In this document: one piece after another, positions 26,733 to 35,690 of the stretch
Layout of the letters: each line of letters starts with the position of its first letter
How positions within the stretch are numbered: position 1 is the first letter of the stretch
From: Pedobacter jejuensis
GTDB taxonomy: Bacteria; Bacteroidota; Bacteroidia; Sphingobacteriales; Sphingobacteriaceae
Assembly (NCBI RefSeq): GCF_003725795.1
Contig: NZ_RBEE01000012.1
Span: 124,001-188,000 of the forward strand
DNA: 64,000 nucleotides
Direction of reading: 5' to 3'
The notes under the pieces: model-generated
The model's database searches: none
What the model saw: only the letters and a program-made list of their open reading frames with translations
What the model was told of the DNA's origin: nothing
Translations under genes and position numbers: made by a program

Positions 26733-28406
26733 TTATTTCGCGTACCTGTGCTTACGGTAATAATGTTGAAAAATCGCGAAGGATATCAACAATAGCAAGG
26801 GTACAACAATATTTATGATTTGCCACTTTGTTTTTTCAATTTTAACCTTTGCCTTATCTAATAATCTGATTTTAACCTCTTTATTACGCAATACAATTAA
26901 ATTATCATCATCAGCAAAGTAATCGGCAATGTTTAATAACAACGCCTTGTTACCATAGGTACGTTGGGTAAATCTATCAAAACCTAATGGAAGCGGTGAA
27001 TTATCTTTCGGTACCACCTGATTTTTAAAAATATCGCCATCACCTATTACCACCATTTTACTGGGTTTATTTACGGTTGCAGTTGTAAATGCTGTGGTTA
27101 TTCCAGATGGCAAAGGCCTGGCTGCAAATACTGAAGGGAAGCTACCTTCGAGCAATATACCTGCACTTTGCAATGGATTTTGCATAGTTGCCGGATCAGG
27201 TTGTTCGGCTACCATTTGCAATGAAAACAATTTAGGCACGTTAAAAACTTTGTTAAATCCTGATGTTGTTAAAATATATGTTTTCTTTACACCCTTAGAG
27301 CCGATGGTATCAACAGTACTTGGAAATTCTGATTTTATTCCATCTAAGTTTTTAACCAGACTGGCCGAAGTATCTGGCAATAAAATTGGATAATAGATCC
27401 ACGGCACTAAATTAATTTGTGGCTGACCACCAACATTGCCAGTTGATACCGGAATTTCTGCAGCATTTTTATCGGCAATAACGTTGTAATTAATTCTGGC
27501 ACCGTACATAAAAAGCATGTCATCAAGGTTGAGGTTTTTATTGATAACCATCTGTTTACCACTTCCTCGTAAGCTATCTAATTCTGCTGAAACCTGATCT
27601 ATACTCCACAATACCCTTCCTCCATTCATTACAAAATAGTTTATTTTATACTTTTCTGTTTCTGAAAATGCTGTTTGCGGCTTAACCACAACCATTATTT
27701 TGAGCTTATCTAAACCAGCTTTATCGATGGTATTTAAATCTACACGACCAACTTCATAGCTGTTTGCCAAACTATGCATTGCATCATAAAGTTGTAAATC
27801 ATTAGGTTCTCCATTAGCTTCTGTAAAACCAATCCGCGGATTACTGCCATTAATTACTTTTTTAATGCTTGAGGTGAAGGTATACTCCAGGTTTTCAATT
27901 GAATGATTAATGTTATCTTCATAACTTCCACCAACATCCATATTTTGAAGCAACTTTACAGGCATCTGCCTACCATTGCTTTCAATCATTGCCATCGGAT
28001 AAACCAATTTCTGCGTTAAGCCACTTTCGGATTTCACCGTTAAATTTGTTGCCTCTATTCCTTGCTGATAAAGATTATTGATTACCGTATCCTGGTCTGC
28101 AGCATTTAATCCTTCCAAAGGATCTACAAATACAATTTTCAAATCCGACTTTGAGTATGCTTTATAATCGCTTAATATATCTTTAACAGAACTTTGCAAC
28201 CTTTTAAATGCAGCTGGCAACTCGCCATTTAAAAATACCGTAATTACTATTGGCTTTTCTGTACGTTTAAGCAGATTTTTGGTTTTATCACTCAGGGTAA
28301 ATCGCTTATCTGCAGTAAAATCAAAGCGATGGAAAAGGTATTTACCACCAACATTCAGGAGTAGCAGAGCCAAAACAAAAAATAAAATTTTAATCCACCT
28401 ATTCAT
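26733..28406 (-). CDS. gldG: gliding-associated ABC transporter auxiliary protein GldG
   Basis: The 557-residue protein has an N-terminal membrane helix (about 5-21) and a C-terminal helix (about 530-550), with a large extracytoplasmic region between. That region contains FDFTADKRFTLSDKTKNLLK, the start of the ABC-type uncharacterised (GldG) domain, and TFTSSIKKVINGSNPRIGFTEANGEP. GldG works with GldA (ATPase) and GldF (permease) in a transporter needed for gliding in flavobacteria. Its start codon overlaps the gldF stop in a TAATG arrangement. Confidence 0.9.
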   Translation of the reverse strand: MNRWIKILFFVLALLLLNVGGKYLFHRFDFTADKRFTLSDKTKNLLKRTEKPIVITVFLNGELPAAFKRLQSSVKDILSDYKAYSKSDLKIVFVDPLEGLNAADQDTVINNLYQQGIEATNLTVKSESGLTQKLVYPMAMIESNGRQMPVKLLQNMDVGGSYEDNINHSIENLEYTFTSSIKKVINGSNPRIGFTEANGEPNDLQLYDAMHSLANSYEVGRVDLNTIDKAGLDKLKIMVVVKPQTAFSETEKYKINYFVMNGGRVLWSIDQVSAELDSLRGSGKQMVINKNLNLDDMLFMYGARINYNVIADKNAAEIPVSTGNVGGQPQINLVPWIYYPILLPDTSASLVKNLDGIKSEFPSTVDTIGSKGVKKTYILTTSGFNKVFNVPKLFSLQMVAEQPDPATMQNPLQSAGILLEGSFPSVFAARPLPSGITTAFTTATVNKPSKMVVIGDGDIFKNQVVPKDNSPLPLGFDRFTQRTYGNKALLLNIADYFADDDNLIVLRNKEVKIRLLDKAKVKIEKTKWQIINIVVPLLLLISFAIFQHYYRKHRYAK

Positions 28407-29131
28407 TATCGCTTCCCTCCCATTGCTAGTTTTGTAAATAATAAAAACAGGGTTGCAAAACTTACGAAATAGATTAAGTCGCGGGTATCTAAAACGCCTC
28501 TGCTAATCGATTGATAATGTTGATTGATGCCAAATGAAGAAATTGTGGTTTCGAAATTTTGCATAGCAAAGATCTGACTTGAATAATCAAATCCTAAGTA
28601 AGCAAACGCACATAAGGCAGCTGAAATTGCGAAAGCAATAACTTGGTTTTTGGTTAATGCTGATGCAAAAATGCCAATGGATGTGTATGCAGCACCCAAT
28701 AAAAACAAACCTAAATATGAGCCAATTACTGCTCCAGAATCTATGTTTCCTTCGGGATAGCCCAATTTCGAAATTGAATAATAATAAATTGTAGTTGGAA
28801 TTAAAGCGAAGAGCACCAAAACCAAACATGCCAAATATTTAGCTGTTACAATTTGCCAAAGCGTAATGGGTTTTGTTATTAAAAGCTCGTAAGTTCCTTC
28901 ACGCCTTTCTTCGGCAAAAGAACGCATGGTAATGGCCGGAATTAAAAACATAAATAAATACGGAACCAGGCTGAAGAAACCGCTAAGTTCTGCATAACCA
29001 TAATCCAGCAAAGAGGTATCAGGAAAAAACCAAAGCAACAGACCTGAAACCAATATAAATACACCAATGGTTATATAAGCAACCATTGAACTTAAAAAAC
29101 TAAATAATTCGCGTTTAAATACTGCGTACAT
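28406..29131 (-). CDS. gldF: gliding-associated ABC transporter permease GldF
   Basis: The 241-residue protein has six hydrophobic helices. MYAVFKRELFSFLSSMVAYI at the start, the loop RSFAEERREGTYELLITKPI and FLLGAAYTSIGIFASALTKNQV identify an ABC-2-type permease of the GldF group. It sits between gldA and gldG, overlapping gldG by one base. With GldA and GldG it would form an exporter. Whether the host glides cannot be told from the window. Confidence 0.9.
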   Translation of the reverse strand: MYAVFKRELFSFLSSMVAYITIGVFILVSGLLLWFFPDTSLLDYGYAELSGFFSLVPYLFMFLIPAITMRSFAEERREGTYELLITKPITLWQIVTAKYLACLVLVLFALIPTTIYYYSISKLGYPEGNIDSGAVIGSYLGLFLLGAAYTSIGIFASALTKNQVIAFAISAALCAFAYLGFDYSSQIFAMQNFETTISSFGINQHYQSISRGVLDTRDLIYFVSFATLFLLFTKLAMGGKR

Positions 29132-29208
29132 AGGATATTAAATGCCGAAGATAACTAAATATTGATGCATATAATTGAGTTTGTAAAGCGATTGATTAGT
29201 AGCTTAAA

Positions 29209-29916
29209 TTATGCAGTCAGCTTTCTAAAAATATTTTCTAATGAATCTTGATTATTATTCAACTTAATCCCTTCAATTGTATCATTTGCCACAATTTTAC
29301 CTTTATTAATGATGATGATATCATCACAGATGGCCTCAACTTCTTGCATAATATGTGTAGAAATGATAACGGTTTTATTTTTGCCCAACTCTTTTATTAA
29401 AGCCCGAATATCTACCAGTTGATTTGGATCCAACCCAGACGTTGGTTCATCTAAAATTAAAACCTCAGGATTGTGAATAATCGCCTGAGCTAAACCAACT
29501 CTCTGACGATAACCTTTTGAAAGCATGCCGATTTTTTTATGCTGCTCGGGCGTTAAGCCTACCATTTTTATTACTTCATCAACGCGATATGATAAATTTT
29601 TTAGCTGATAAGTTTGTCCTACAAAGTTTAAAAACTCCTTCACATACATTTCTGTGTAAAGTGGCGTGTTTTCAGGAAGATAGCCAATATGTTTTTTTGC
29701 CTCCATGGATTGCGTTGAAATATCATAGTTTGAAATTTCAGCATTACCAGATGTTGGCGCTAAATAACCTGTTAGCATACGCATGGTTGTTGATTTCCCT
29801 GCACCGTTCGGACCTAAGAAACCTAAAATCCGTCCAGGTTTAGCTTCAAAACTAATAGCATCTACTGCTTTTTGCTTATCGTAATGTTTGGAGAGATTTT
29901 TAACAGAAATACTCAT
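29209..29916 (-). CDS. gldA: gliding-associated ABC transporter ATPase GldA
   Basis: From the chosen start the protein has 235 residues. The nucleotide-binding motifs are GPNGAGKST (35-43), the signature LSKGYRQ (132-138) and LILDEPTSGLD (153-163). A switch His is in ISTHIMQEVEA. A longer frame starts at 29955, but MSISVKNLSKHYDKQKAV is the family-typical N-terminus, so I take 29916. It powers the GldFG membrane part encoded next, 77 bases downstream. The three genes form one operon. Confidence 0.88.
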   Translation of the reverse strand: MSISVKNLSKHYDKQKAVDAISFEAKPGRILGFLGPNGAGKSTTMRMLTGYLAPTSGNAEISNYDISTQSMEAKKHIGYLPENTPLYTEMYVKEFLNFVGQTYQLKNLSYRVDEVIKMVGLTPEQHKKIGMLSKGYRQRVGLAQAIIHNPEVLILDEPTSGLDPNQLVDIRALIKELGKNKTVIISTHIMQEVEAICDDIIIINKGKIVANDTIEGIKLNNNQDSLENIFRKLTA

Positions 29917-30042
29917 TGTGTAATTTATAACTATGTCGTTATTGTGTCGTATCAAACAATCCTATCACAATCGATATTATCGTCGAGCATCAATATTGCT
30001 TTTACATCGCAATTGCATGATGGTAAAGTTAAGTCTGCTAAT

Positions 30043-30963
30043 CTAATTAATGTACGCTGAACTTATCTTTTTATTATACCTAAATTTATCGAGCTGTTCA
30101 GCGGCTTGCCCAATATTATCTGATGATAAAATATCGGCGCCATTGTTCACCAAATGATAGTAAACGTTTTTAGCAGGATTTGTGATTGAACTCTTATCAA
30201 TGTTACCCATTGTCCCTAAAATAGTTGTAATTCCTTTGTTGTGAAGATACTCGTATAACTCCTTATCAGGTGCAGCAACACCGACAAAAGCCACAATTCG
30301 ATTATTCGGAATGCCCAAACCATTTAGTCTCTTTAACTCTGCCTTTTTTTGCACAGATGCAGAAATCATTAAATCTGGAGCCAAACGATGAACTTCTTGA
30401 GCTTGATTTGCCGAATAGGTAATGATGATGGAATTGCTTTCTACTTTATATTGTTTTACTTTTTCAATCACTTTTGCATAAGAAACACCCTTTTTTAAAT
30501 CGATGGTTAAAAGCACTTTACCTTTGCTCCAGCTCAAAACACTATCCAAAGTTGGTATTTTAAAATTAGTTTCTTTACCATCATTGTCTTTTAAGTTAAA
30601 GGCTTTCAATTCTTCATAAGTGTAATTGCCAATTGGTCCTGTGCCGGTTGAAGTTCTATCCAGCTTATCATCATGCATTATTACCAAAACCGAATCTTTA
30701 CTGTAAGCAATATCAAACTCGATTACCATTGGGTTATAGGTAGTTGCATTATCAAATGTTTCAATACAGTTTTCAGGAAAACCAGGCATTGGTCCGCCGC
30801 GATGTGCGCTTACTAACGGAAAACGATTATCTGGCGACCACTTTAAGAACTGATATAATTCTCCGGTTTTGTTAAATTTAATATAGTGATGAACTTTTTC
30901 TTCTTGCTTACACGAGGTAAAAATGATTACAAAACCGAGAAAAAGTAAATGATAAAATTTCAT
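30043..30963 (-). CDS. glycerophosphodiester phosphodiesterase family lipoprotein
   Basis: The 306-residue protein has a lipoprotein-like signal with Cys18 (FTSCKQ). The GDPD TIM-barrel motifs are SAHRGG (52-57, catalytic His54 and Arg55), PENCIETFDNA, VIEFDIAYSKDSVLVIMHDDKLDRTS (metal ligands Glu82 and Asp84, catalytic His97) and LLTIDLKKG. It hydrolyses glycerophosphodiesters or related compounds at the envelope. It is monocistronic with a promoter five bases upstream of its ATG. Confidence 0.88.
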   Translation of the reverse strand: MKFYHLLFLGFVIIFTSCKQEEKVHHYIKFNKTGELYQFLKWSPDNRFPLVSAHRGGPMPGFPENCIETFDNATTYNPMVIEFDIAYSKDSVLVIMHDDKLDRTSTGTGPIGNYTYEELKAFNLKDNDGKETNFKIPTLDSVLSWSKGKVLLTIDLKKGVSYAKVIEKVKQYKVESNSIIITYSANQAQEVHRLAPDLMISASVQKKAELKRLNGLGIPNNRIVAFVGVAAPDKELYEYLHNKGITTILGTMGNIDKSSITNPAKNVYYHLVNNGADILSSDNIGQAAEQLDKFRYNKKISSAYIN

Positions 30964-30967
30964 GGTT

Positions 30968-30975
30968 CAAAAATA
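30968..30975 (-). promoter_or_regulatory. -7 promoter element of the GDPD gene
   Basis: The minus strand reads TATTTTTG, ending four bases before the ATG at 30963, which implies an almost leaderless mRNA. Confidence 0.55.
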
Positions 30976-31113
30976 GGAAAAATGGATGATGTAAGATGGA
31001 ATTCTAGGGAAGAAACTTCTAATTTTTCACCATCAAAAATTACCTAACGGTACATCAAGCAATAATTAAATCGCCATTTTTTAACAGTTAATGTTTTTTA
31101 TTAGCTTTACAGT

Positions 31114-32025
31114 ATGCAGGCAATTAATTATGAAAACGAAACCAGTTACGGCAATTTAGAATTACTAGCTCAGCAGGTGGTAGAAGGTTTTATAACAGGT
31201 TTGCATAAAAGCCCTTTTCATGGTTTTTCTGTCGAATTTGCTGAGCATCGCCAATACAATACCGGAGATAACGTTAAAAATATCGATTGGAAATTATTTG
31301 CCAAAACGGATAAACTTTACAGTAAAAGATTTGAAGAAGAAACAAACTTGCGTTGTCAATTTGTGATAGATGTTTCATCTTCAATGTATTTTCCTGAGCC
31401 TAAAAATAACAAACTCACTTTTTCCATTCAGGCTTCAGCATCTTTAATGTATTTGCTAAAGAAACAAAGAGATGCCTTCGGCTTAAGTTTATTTGCCGAA
31501 GAAATTTTGATGAATTCGCCTGCAAAATCAACAACTGTTCATCAAAAATATTTATTCAGCCAGCTTGAAAACTTACTGCAAAAACCGAAAGTAAATGCTA
31601 AAACCAATTTAAGTGAAGCTTTGCACCAGGTTTCTGAATTTATTCATAAACGTTCGCTAGTAATAATTTTTAGCGATTTGTTCAACGCACAAAGCAATAA
31701 CACTGATGATTTTTTTGATGCTTTGCAACATCTAAAGTTTAATAAGCATGAAGTTGTAGTTTTCAATGTGGTTGATAAATCAAAAGAAGTAGATTTTAAT
31801 TTCGACAATCGCCCACATCAATTTATAGATATGGAGACTGGAGAAATGATTAAAGTTCACACCAATCAGGTAAAGGAAACTTACAAAGCCGCTGTATCTA
31901 ATTACCGACAACAGATTGCGTTAAAATGTGCTCAATATAAAATTGATTTAATTGATGCAGACATTAATGAAGGCTTTTATCCGATTTTGCAGGCATATTT
32001 AATTAAACGGCAAAAGTTGGGTTAG
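31114..32025 (+). CDS. DUF58 family protein (von Willebrand A-like)
   Basis: The 303-residue protein has the DUF58 signature EFAEHRQYNTGDNVKNIDWKLFAKTDKLY and then a vWA-like domain starting QFVIDVSSSMYF, a DxSxS metal-binding site. In Bacteroidota these proteins usually sit in MoxR-AAA/vWA (BatA-type) clusters, but here the gene stands alone, so its partner ATPase must be elsewhere. It may assist assembly or activation of envelope complexes. A near-match promoter (TAGCTTTA, 31101-31108) precedes it. Confidence 0.82.
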   Translation: MQAINYENETSYGNLELLAQQVVEGFITGLHKSPFHGFSVEFAEHRQYNTGDNVKNIDWKLFAKTDKLYSKRFEEETNLRCQFVIDVSSSMYFPEPKNNKLTFSIQASASLMYLLKKQRDAFGLSLFAEEILMNSPAKSTTVHQKYLFSQLENLLQKPKVNAKTNLSEALHQVSEFIHKRSLVIIFSDLFNAQSNNTDDFFDALQHLKFNKHEVVVFNVVDKSKEVDFNFDNRPHQFIDMETGEMIKVHTNQVKETYKAAVSNYRQQIALKCAQYKIDLIDADINEGFYPILQAYLIKRQKLG

Positions 32026-32070
32026 TTTGATTTATATTGGTTATGATCAATTAATGATTGGCACAAAAAA

Positions 32071-32098
32071 ACCTCATGTATTTTGCAATACATGAGGT
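32071..32098 (-). terminator. 12-bp hairpin with T-tract on the minus strand
   Basis: The arms ACCTCATGTATT and AATACATGAGGT are perfectly complementary around a four-base loop. The poly-T run follows the stem only on the minus strand. It lies 46 bases after the DUF58 stop on the plus strand, so it is either an atypical terminator for that gene or the end of an unseen minus-strand transcript. Confidence 0.6.
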
Positions 32099-32397
32099 AT
32101 CAGATAAGGGTAACCGGAAAACTAAAAAACTAATTATGAGTTTTTAGAATTTAACAAAACGGAAATCGCTTCTTGTGTTTTGTTATTTCAAAGGTGCGTT
32201 TCAATTATGAAGTTTTAGTGAAGAAGTGTGTTGTACAATTTATTGTTTAAACCTTTCAAGACTATTCGTCTGATGTAAGTCAGGATTTTAATTAAGTGTT
32301 CTAATAATCCAATCCCGCAAAACAATAAACTCTGTTTTTCTATTTATAAATTAAGGTTTAATCATATTGTTTAGGCCCTAATTTTAAACTTATTGTT
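32099..32397. other. gene-free leader region before the pyruvate oxidase gene
   Basis: No frame of useful length is present on either strand. The stretch is AT-rich, with no exact TAnnTTTG. A near match TAATTTTA (32379-32386) may be the promoter of the downstream gene. A long 5' leader or a small minus-strand RNA ending at the hairpin 32071-32098 is possible. Confidence 0.35.
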
Positions 32398-34134
32398 ATG
32401 GGTAAAAATGTTGCAGAGCAATTGGTGGAAATGCTGGTTGAAGTTGGCGTAAAAAGAATATACGCTGTTACTGGCGATAGCCTTAATTATTTTAATGATG
32501 CTGTAAGAAGAAATGGCAACATTAAATGGATTCATGTTCGTAACGAAGAAGCAGGTGCATTTGCTGCAGCTGCAGAAAGTGAGCTTGATGGAATTGCCTG
32601 CTGTGCAGGTAGTTGCGGTCCAGGGCATGTACATTTAATTAATGGGTTGTATGATGCACACCGTTCTCATGTACCAGTAATTGCCATCGCTTCTACCATA
32701 CCAACAACTGAGTTTGGTACAGATTTCTTCCAGGAAACCAATACCATAAAGTTATTTGATGATTGTAGTTATTACAATCAGGTTGCTACAACGGCAGAAC
32801 AAGCTCCAAGAATGTTTCAAACGGCTATGCAGCATGCTATCCATAAAAAAGGTGTGGCCGTGTTTGGTTTACCTGGAGATGTTGCAGAACTGGATGCCGT
32901 AGAAAGTACAACCTCCATGCAGCTTTTCAGAAATAATCCGGTAATCCGCCCGGCTGATGATGAATTGGTAGAATTGTCTAAAATTCTTAATTCAGAAAAG
33001 AAGGTAATGCTGTATTGCGGAATCGGTGCCGCCGATGCACATGATGAAGTTGTGGCGTTAGCTGCTAAATTAAAAGCACCTGTAGGATTTTCTTTCCGTG
33101 GAAAAATGGGCATTCAGTATAGCAATCCTTATGAAGTAGGAATGACTGGGCTTTTAGGTCAACCATCAGGTTATCATGCCATGCATGAAGCAGATGTTAT
33201 CCTGCTGTTGGGAACGGATTTTCCCTATGTTAATTTTATGCCGGTAAAAAATAAGATTATCCAAATTGATGAAAAACCTGAACGGTTAGGCAGAAGAGCA
33301 AAACTTACAATGGGTTTATGTGGCAATATTTCTGATTCGATACAAGCATTATTACCGTTGCTAGATGAAAAACAGGATAGTAGTTATTTAAATGCACAAC
33401 TTGATTTTTATAAAAAGGTAAAAGAGAATCAACAGGTTTATGTTAAAGATAATGGGGAGGAAGATAAAATTCAACCAGAATTTGTTGCTGAAACCATAAA
33501 TAGATTAGCCAATAAAGATGCAATTTTTACGGTTGATACCGGAATGTGCTGTGTTTGGGGTGCTCGATTTATAGAGGCAACAGGCGAGCGAAAAATGCTA
33601 GGTTCTTTTAATCATGGCTCTATGGCTAACGCAATGCCTATGGCTATTGGTGCAGCATTATCTCATCCAGAAAAGCAAGTAATTGCACTTTGTGGCGATG
33701 GTGGATTATCAATGCTTTTGGGCGATTTAGCAACCATTAAACAATACAATTTACCCATAAAATTAATTGTTTTCAATAATAGAGCATTAGGAATGGTGAA
33801 ATTAGAAATGGAAGTAGATGGTTTACCTGATAGCGAAACAGATATGGTAAACCCTGATTTTGCTTTGGTTGCGCAAGCAATGGGTTTTAAAGGATTAACC
33901 ATATCAAACCCTGATGATGTAGAAAATGCAATTGCAAATGCTTTTGCAGATAATGGTCCGGTATTGCTGAATATTATGACAAACCCTAACGCCTTGGCAA
34001 TGCCCCCAAAAATTGAATGGGCTCAAATTAAAGGCATGACAGAATCTATGGCTAAATTGATGCTTGGTGGAAAAATGAATGAAGTGTTTGATACAATTAA
34101 ATCAAACTATAAACATTTGGGAGAAGTTTTATAA
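32398..34134 (+). CDS. poxB: thiamine-pyrophosphate-dependent pyruvate oxidase / quinone-linked pyruvate dehydrogenase
   Basis: The 578-residue protein has the three-domain layout of the acetolactate synthase/pyruvate oxidase family. The N-terminal TPP-activating Glu is in VRNEEAGAFAAAAES, with GPGHVHLINGLYDAH. The central FAD-type domain has MLYCGIGAADAH. The C-terminal domain has the TPP motif ALCGDGGLSMLLGDLATIKQYNLPIKLIVFNN. The membership points to PoxB, which oxidises pyruvate to acetate and CO2 with electrons to quinone. Acetolactate synthase is less likely given the sequence style. Confidence 0.82.
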   Translation: MGKNVAEQLVEMLVEVGVKRIYAVTGDSLNYFNDAVRRNGNIKWIHVRNEEAGAFAAAAESELDGIACCAGSCGPGHVHLINGLYDAHRSHVPVIAIASTIPTTEFGTDFFQETNTIKLFDDCSYYNQVATTAEQAPRMFQTAMQHAIHKKGVAVFGLPGDVAELDAVESTTSMQLFRNNPVIRPADDELVELSKILNSEKKVMLYCGIGAADAHDEVVALAAKLKAPVGFSFRGKMGIQYSNPYEVGMTGLLGQPSGYHAMHEADVILLLGTDFPYVNFMPVKNKIIQIDEKPERLGRRAKLTMGLCGNISDSIQALLPLLDEKQDSSYLNAQLDFYKKVKENQQVYVKDNGEEDKIQPEFVAETINRLANKDAIFTVDTGMCCVWGARFIEATGERKMLGSFNHGSMANAMPMAIGAALSHPEKQVIALCGDGGLSMLLGDLATIKQYNLPIKLIVFNNRALGMVKLEMEVDGLPDSETDMVNPDFALVAQAMGFKGLTISNPDDVENAIANAFADNGPVLLNIMTNPNALAMPPKIEWAQIKGMTESMAKLMLGGKMNEVFDTIKSNYKHLGEVL

Positions 34135-34199
34135 ACTACCTATTTTAGCGAATATAAATTTTGCCACAAAAACAAAGATTCCAGGATGAAAATGCTCCG

Positions 34200-34307
34200 T
34201 GAAAATCTGCGTTTCTGTGGCATATTTTTTTTACAGGTACATCTTTTGCCAAAGAAACACTGAAAACACAGAAGAAAAATTTGATTTACATGAAAATCTG
34301 CGTTTCT
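34200..34307. repeat. 17-bp direct repeat downstream of the pyruvate oxidase gene
   Basis: TGAAAATCTGCGTTTCT occurs exactly at 34200-34216 and 34291-34307. The first copy is followed by GTGGC, which pairs with GCCACA at about 34161, and then by a poly-T run. This could end the upstream transcript. It resembles dispersed Bacteroidota repeats. Confidence 0.65.
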
Positions 34308-34321
34308 ATAGCAAAATTAAT

Positions 34322-35452
34322 TTATAAATTTCCTCTCAGCTCTTGCTCGCGTTCTAAAGATTCAAATAACGCTTTAAAATTTCCTGCTCCAAAACTTTGT
34401 GCACCTTTTCGTTGAATAATTTCGAAGAACAATGTAGGTCTGTCTTCAATTGGTTTAGTAAAGATTTGCAATAAATAACCTTCCTCATCGCAATCAACCA
34501 AAATACCTAAATCTTCTAAAATTTTAATTTCTTCATCAATCTTACCAACACGTTGCGGCATCATATCGTAATAAGCTTCTGGTGGCGCACTTAAAAATTC
34601 AACTCCTCTAGATTTTAATTCTTTAACGGTTTGAACTATATCTTTTGTTGCAACTGCAATATGCTGAACGCCTTCACCTTCATAATATTCTAAATACTCT
34701 TCAATTTGCGATTTCTTCTTGCCTTCAGCAGGTTCATTAATCGGGAATTTAGAAAATCCGTTTCCATTACTCATCACCTTACTCATTAATGCAGAATATT
34801 CGGTATTAATTTGTTTATCATCAAACGATAAAATATTTACGAAACCCATCACATCTTCGTACCATTTCACGGCTTCATTCATACGGTTCCATCCAACATT
34901 CCCTACACAATGATCTACGTATAACAAACCTGCATCACTTGGCTGATAATCACTTTCCCAAACCCGATAACCTGGTAAAAATGCACCAGAGTAATTTTTT
35001 CGCTCAACAAACATGTGAACGGTTTCACCATAAGTGTAAATTCCACTTAACTTAACTTCACCAAATTCATCGGTTAATGTTTGTGGCTCTTGGTAAGGTT
35101 TAGCACCTCTTTTTGTGGTTTCTTCAAAAGCACTATAAGCGTCATCAACCCAAAGTGCCAAAACTTTAACACCATCACCATGTTTTTTAACATGCTCAGA
35201 AATAGGATGCTCTGATTTTAATGCTGTTGTTAAAATCAATCTGATTTTTCCTTGTTGCAAAACATAAGATGCCCTATCTCTAACACCAGTTTCCGGACCT
35301 GCATAAGCTAAGCTTTGAAAGCCAAAAGCAGTTTTATAATAGTGAGCCGCCTGCTTAGCATTGCCAACATAAAATTCTATATAATCTGTTCCATTTATTG
35401 GCAGAAAATCTTGTGCCTTCGATATTTTTTCTGCAAATGTTAGTGTTTCCAT
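34322..35452 (-). CDS. hppD: 4-hydroxyphenylpyruvate dioxygenase
   Basis: The 376-residue protein is a two-domain vicinal oxygen chelate dioxygenase. The iron ligands are His181 (YVDHCVGNV), His264 (VQHIAVAT) and Glu344 (FFEIIQRKG), which match the family 2-His-1-Glu triad. It converts 4-hydroxyphenylpyruvate to homogentisate in tyrosine degradation. The homogentisate dioxygenase gene lies directly upstream on the same strand, separated by a 230-base gap full of AATCCTAAAATC-type repeats. Confidence 0.93.
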   Translation of the reverse strand: METLTFAEKISKAQDFLPINGTDYIEFYVGNAKQAAHYYKTAFGFQSLAYAGPETGVRDRASYVLQQGKIRLILTTALKSEHPISEHVKKHGDGVKVLALWVDDAYSAFEETTKRGAKPYQEPQTLTDEFGEVKLSGIYTYGETVHMFVERKNYSGAFLPGYRVWESDYQPSDAGLLYVDHCVGNVGWNRMNEAVKWYEDVMGFVNILSFDDKQINTEYSALMSKVMSNGNGFSKFPINEPAEGKKKSQIEEYLEYYEGEGVQHIAVATKDIVQTVKELKSRGVEFLSAPPEAYYDMMPQRVGKIDEEIKILEDLGILVDCDEEGYLLQIFTKPIEDRPTLFFEIIQRKGAQSFGAGNFKALFESLEREQELRGNL

Positions 35453-35615
35453 TTTGTATTTGTTGTAAAGTTTGAATGTTTAAAATTGAAATGTTTTAAC
35501 ACTTCAATTCTATAAATGCTTAATTCAATTAATCTGATAATTTGTTTTATTACCTCAACCTATAAATCCTTGAATCGATTTAATCCTAATAGCACTGTTT
35601 TATCACCTTAATCTT

Positions 35616-35690
35616 ATAATCCTAAAATCTTATTTATCCTTGTACTACCCCATATAATCCTAAAATCTTATTAATCCTGGTACTATTCCA
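35616..35690. repeat. 37-bp near-duplicate repeat between hmgA and hppD
   Basis: Two copies of ATAATCCTAAAATCTTATT plus following bases occur at 35616-35652 and 35654-35690 with a 38-bp period. The second copy runs into the hmgA stop codon, so the 3' end of that gene is repeat-derived. Confidence 0.7.
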
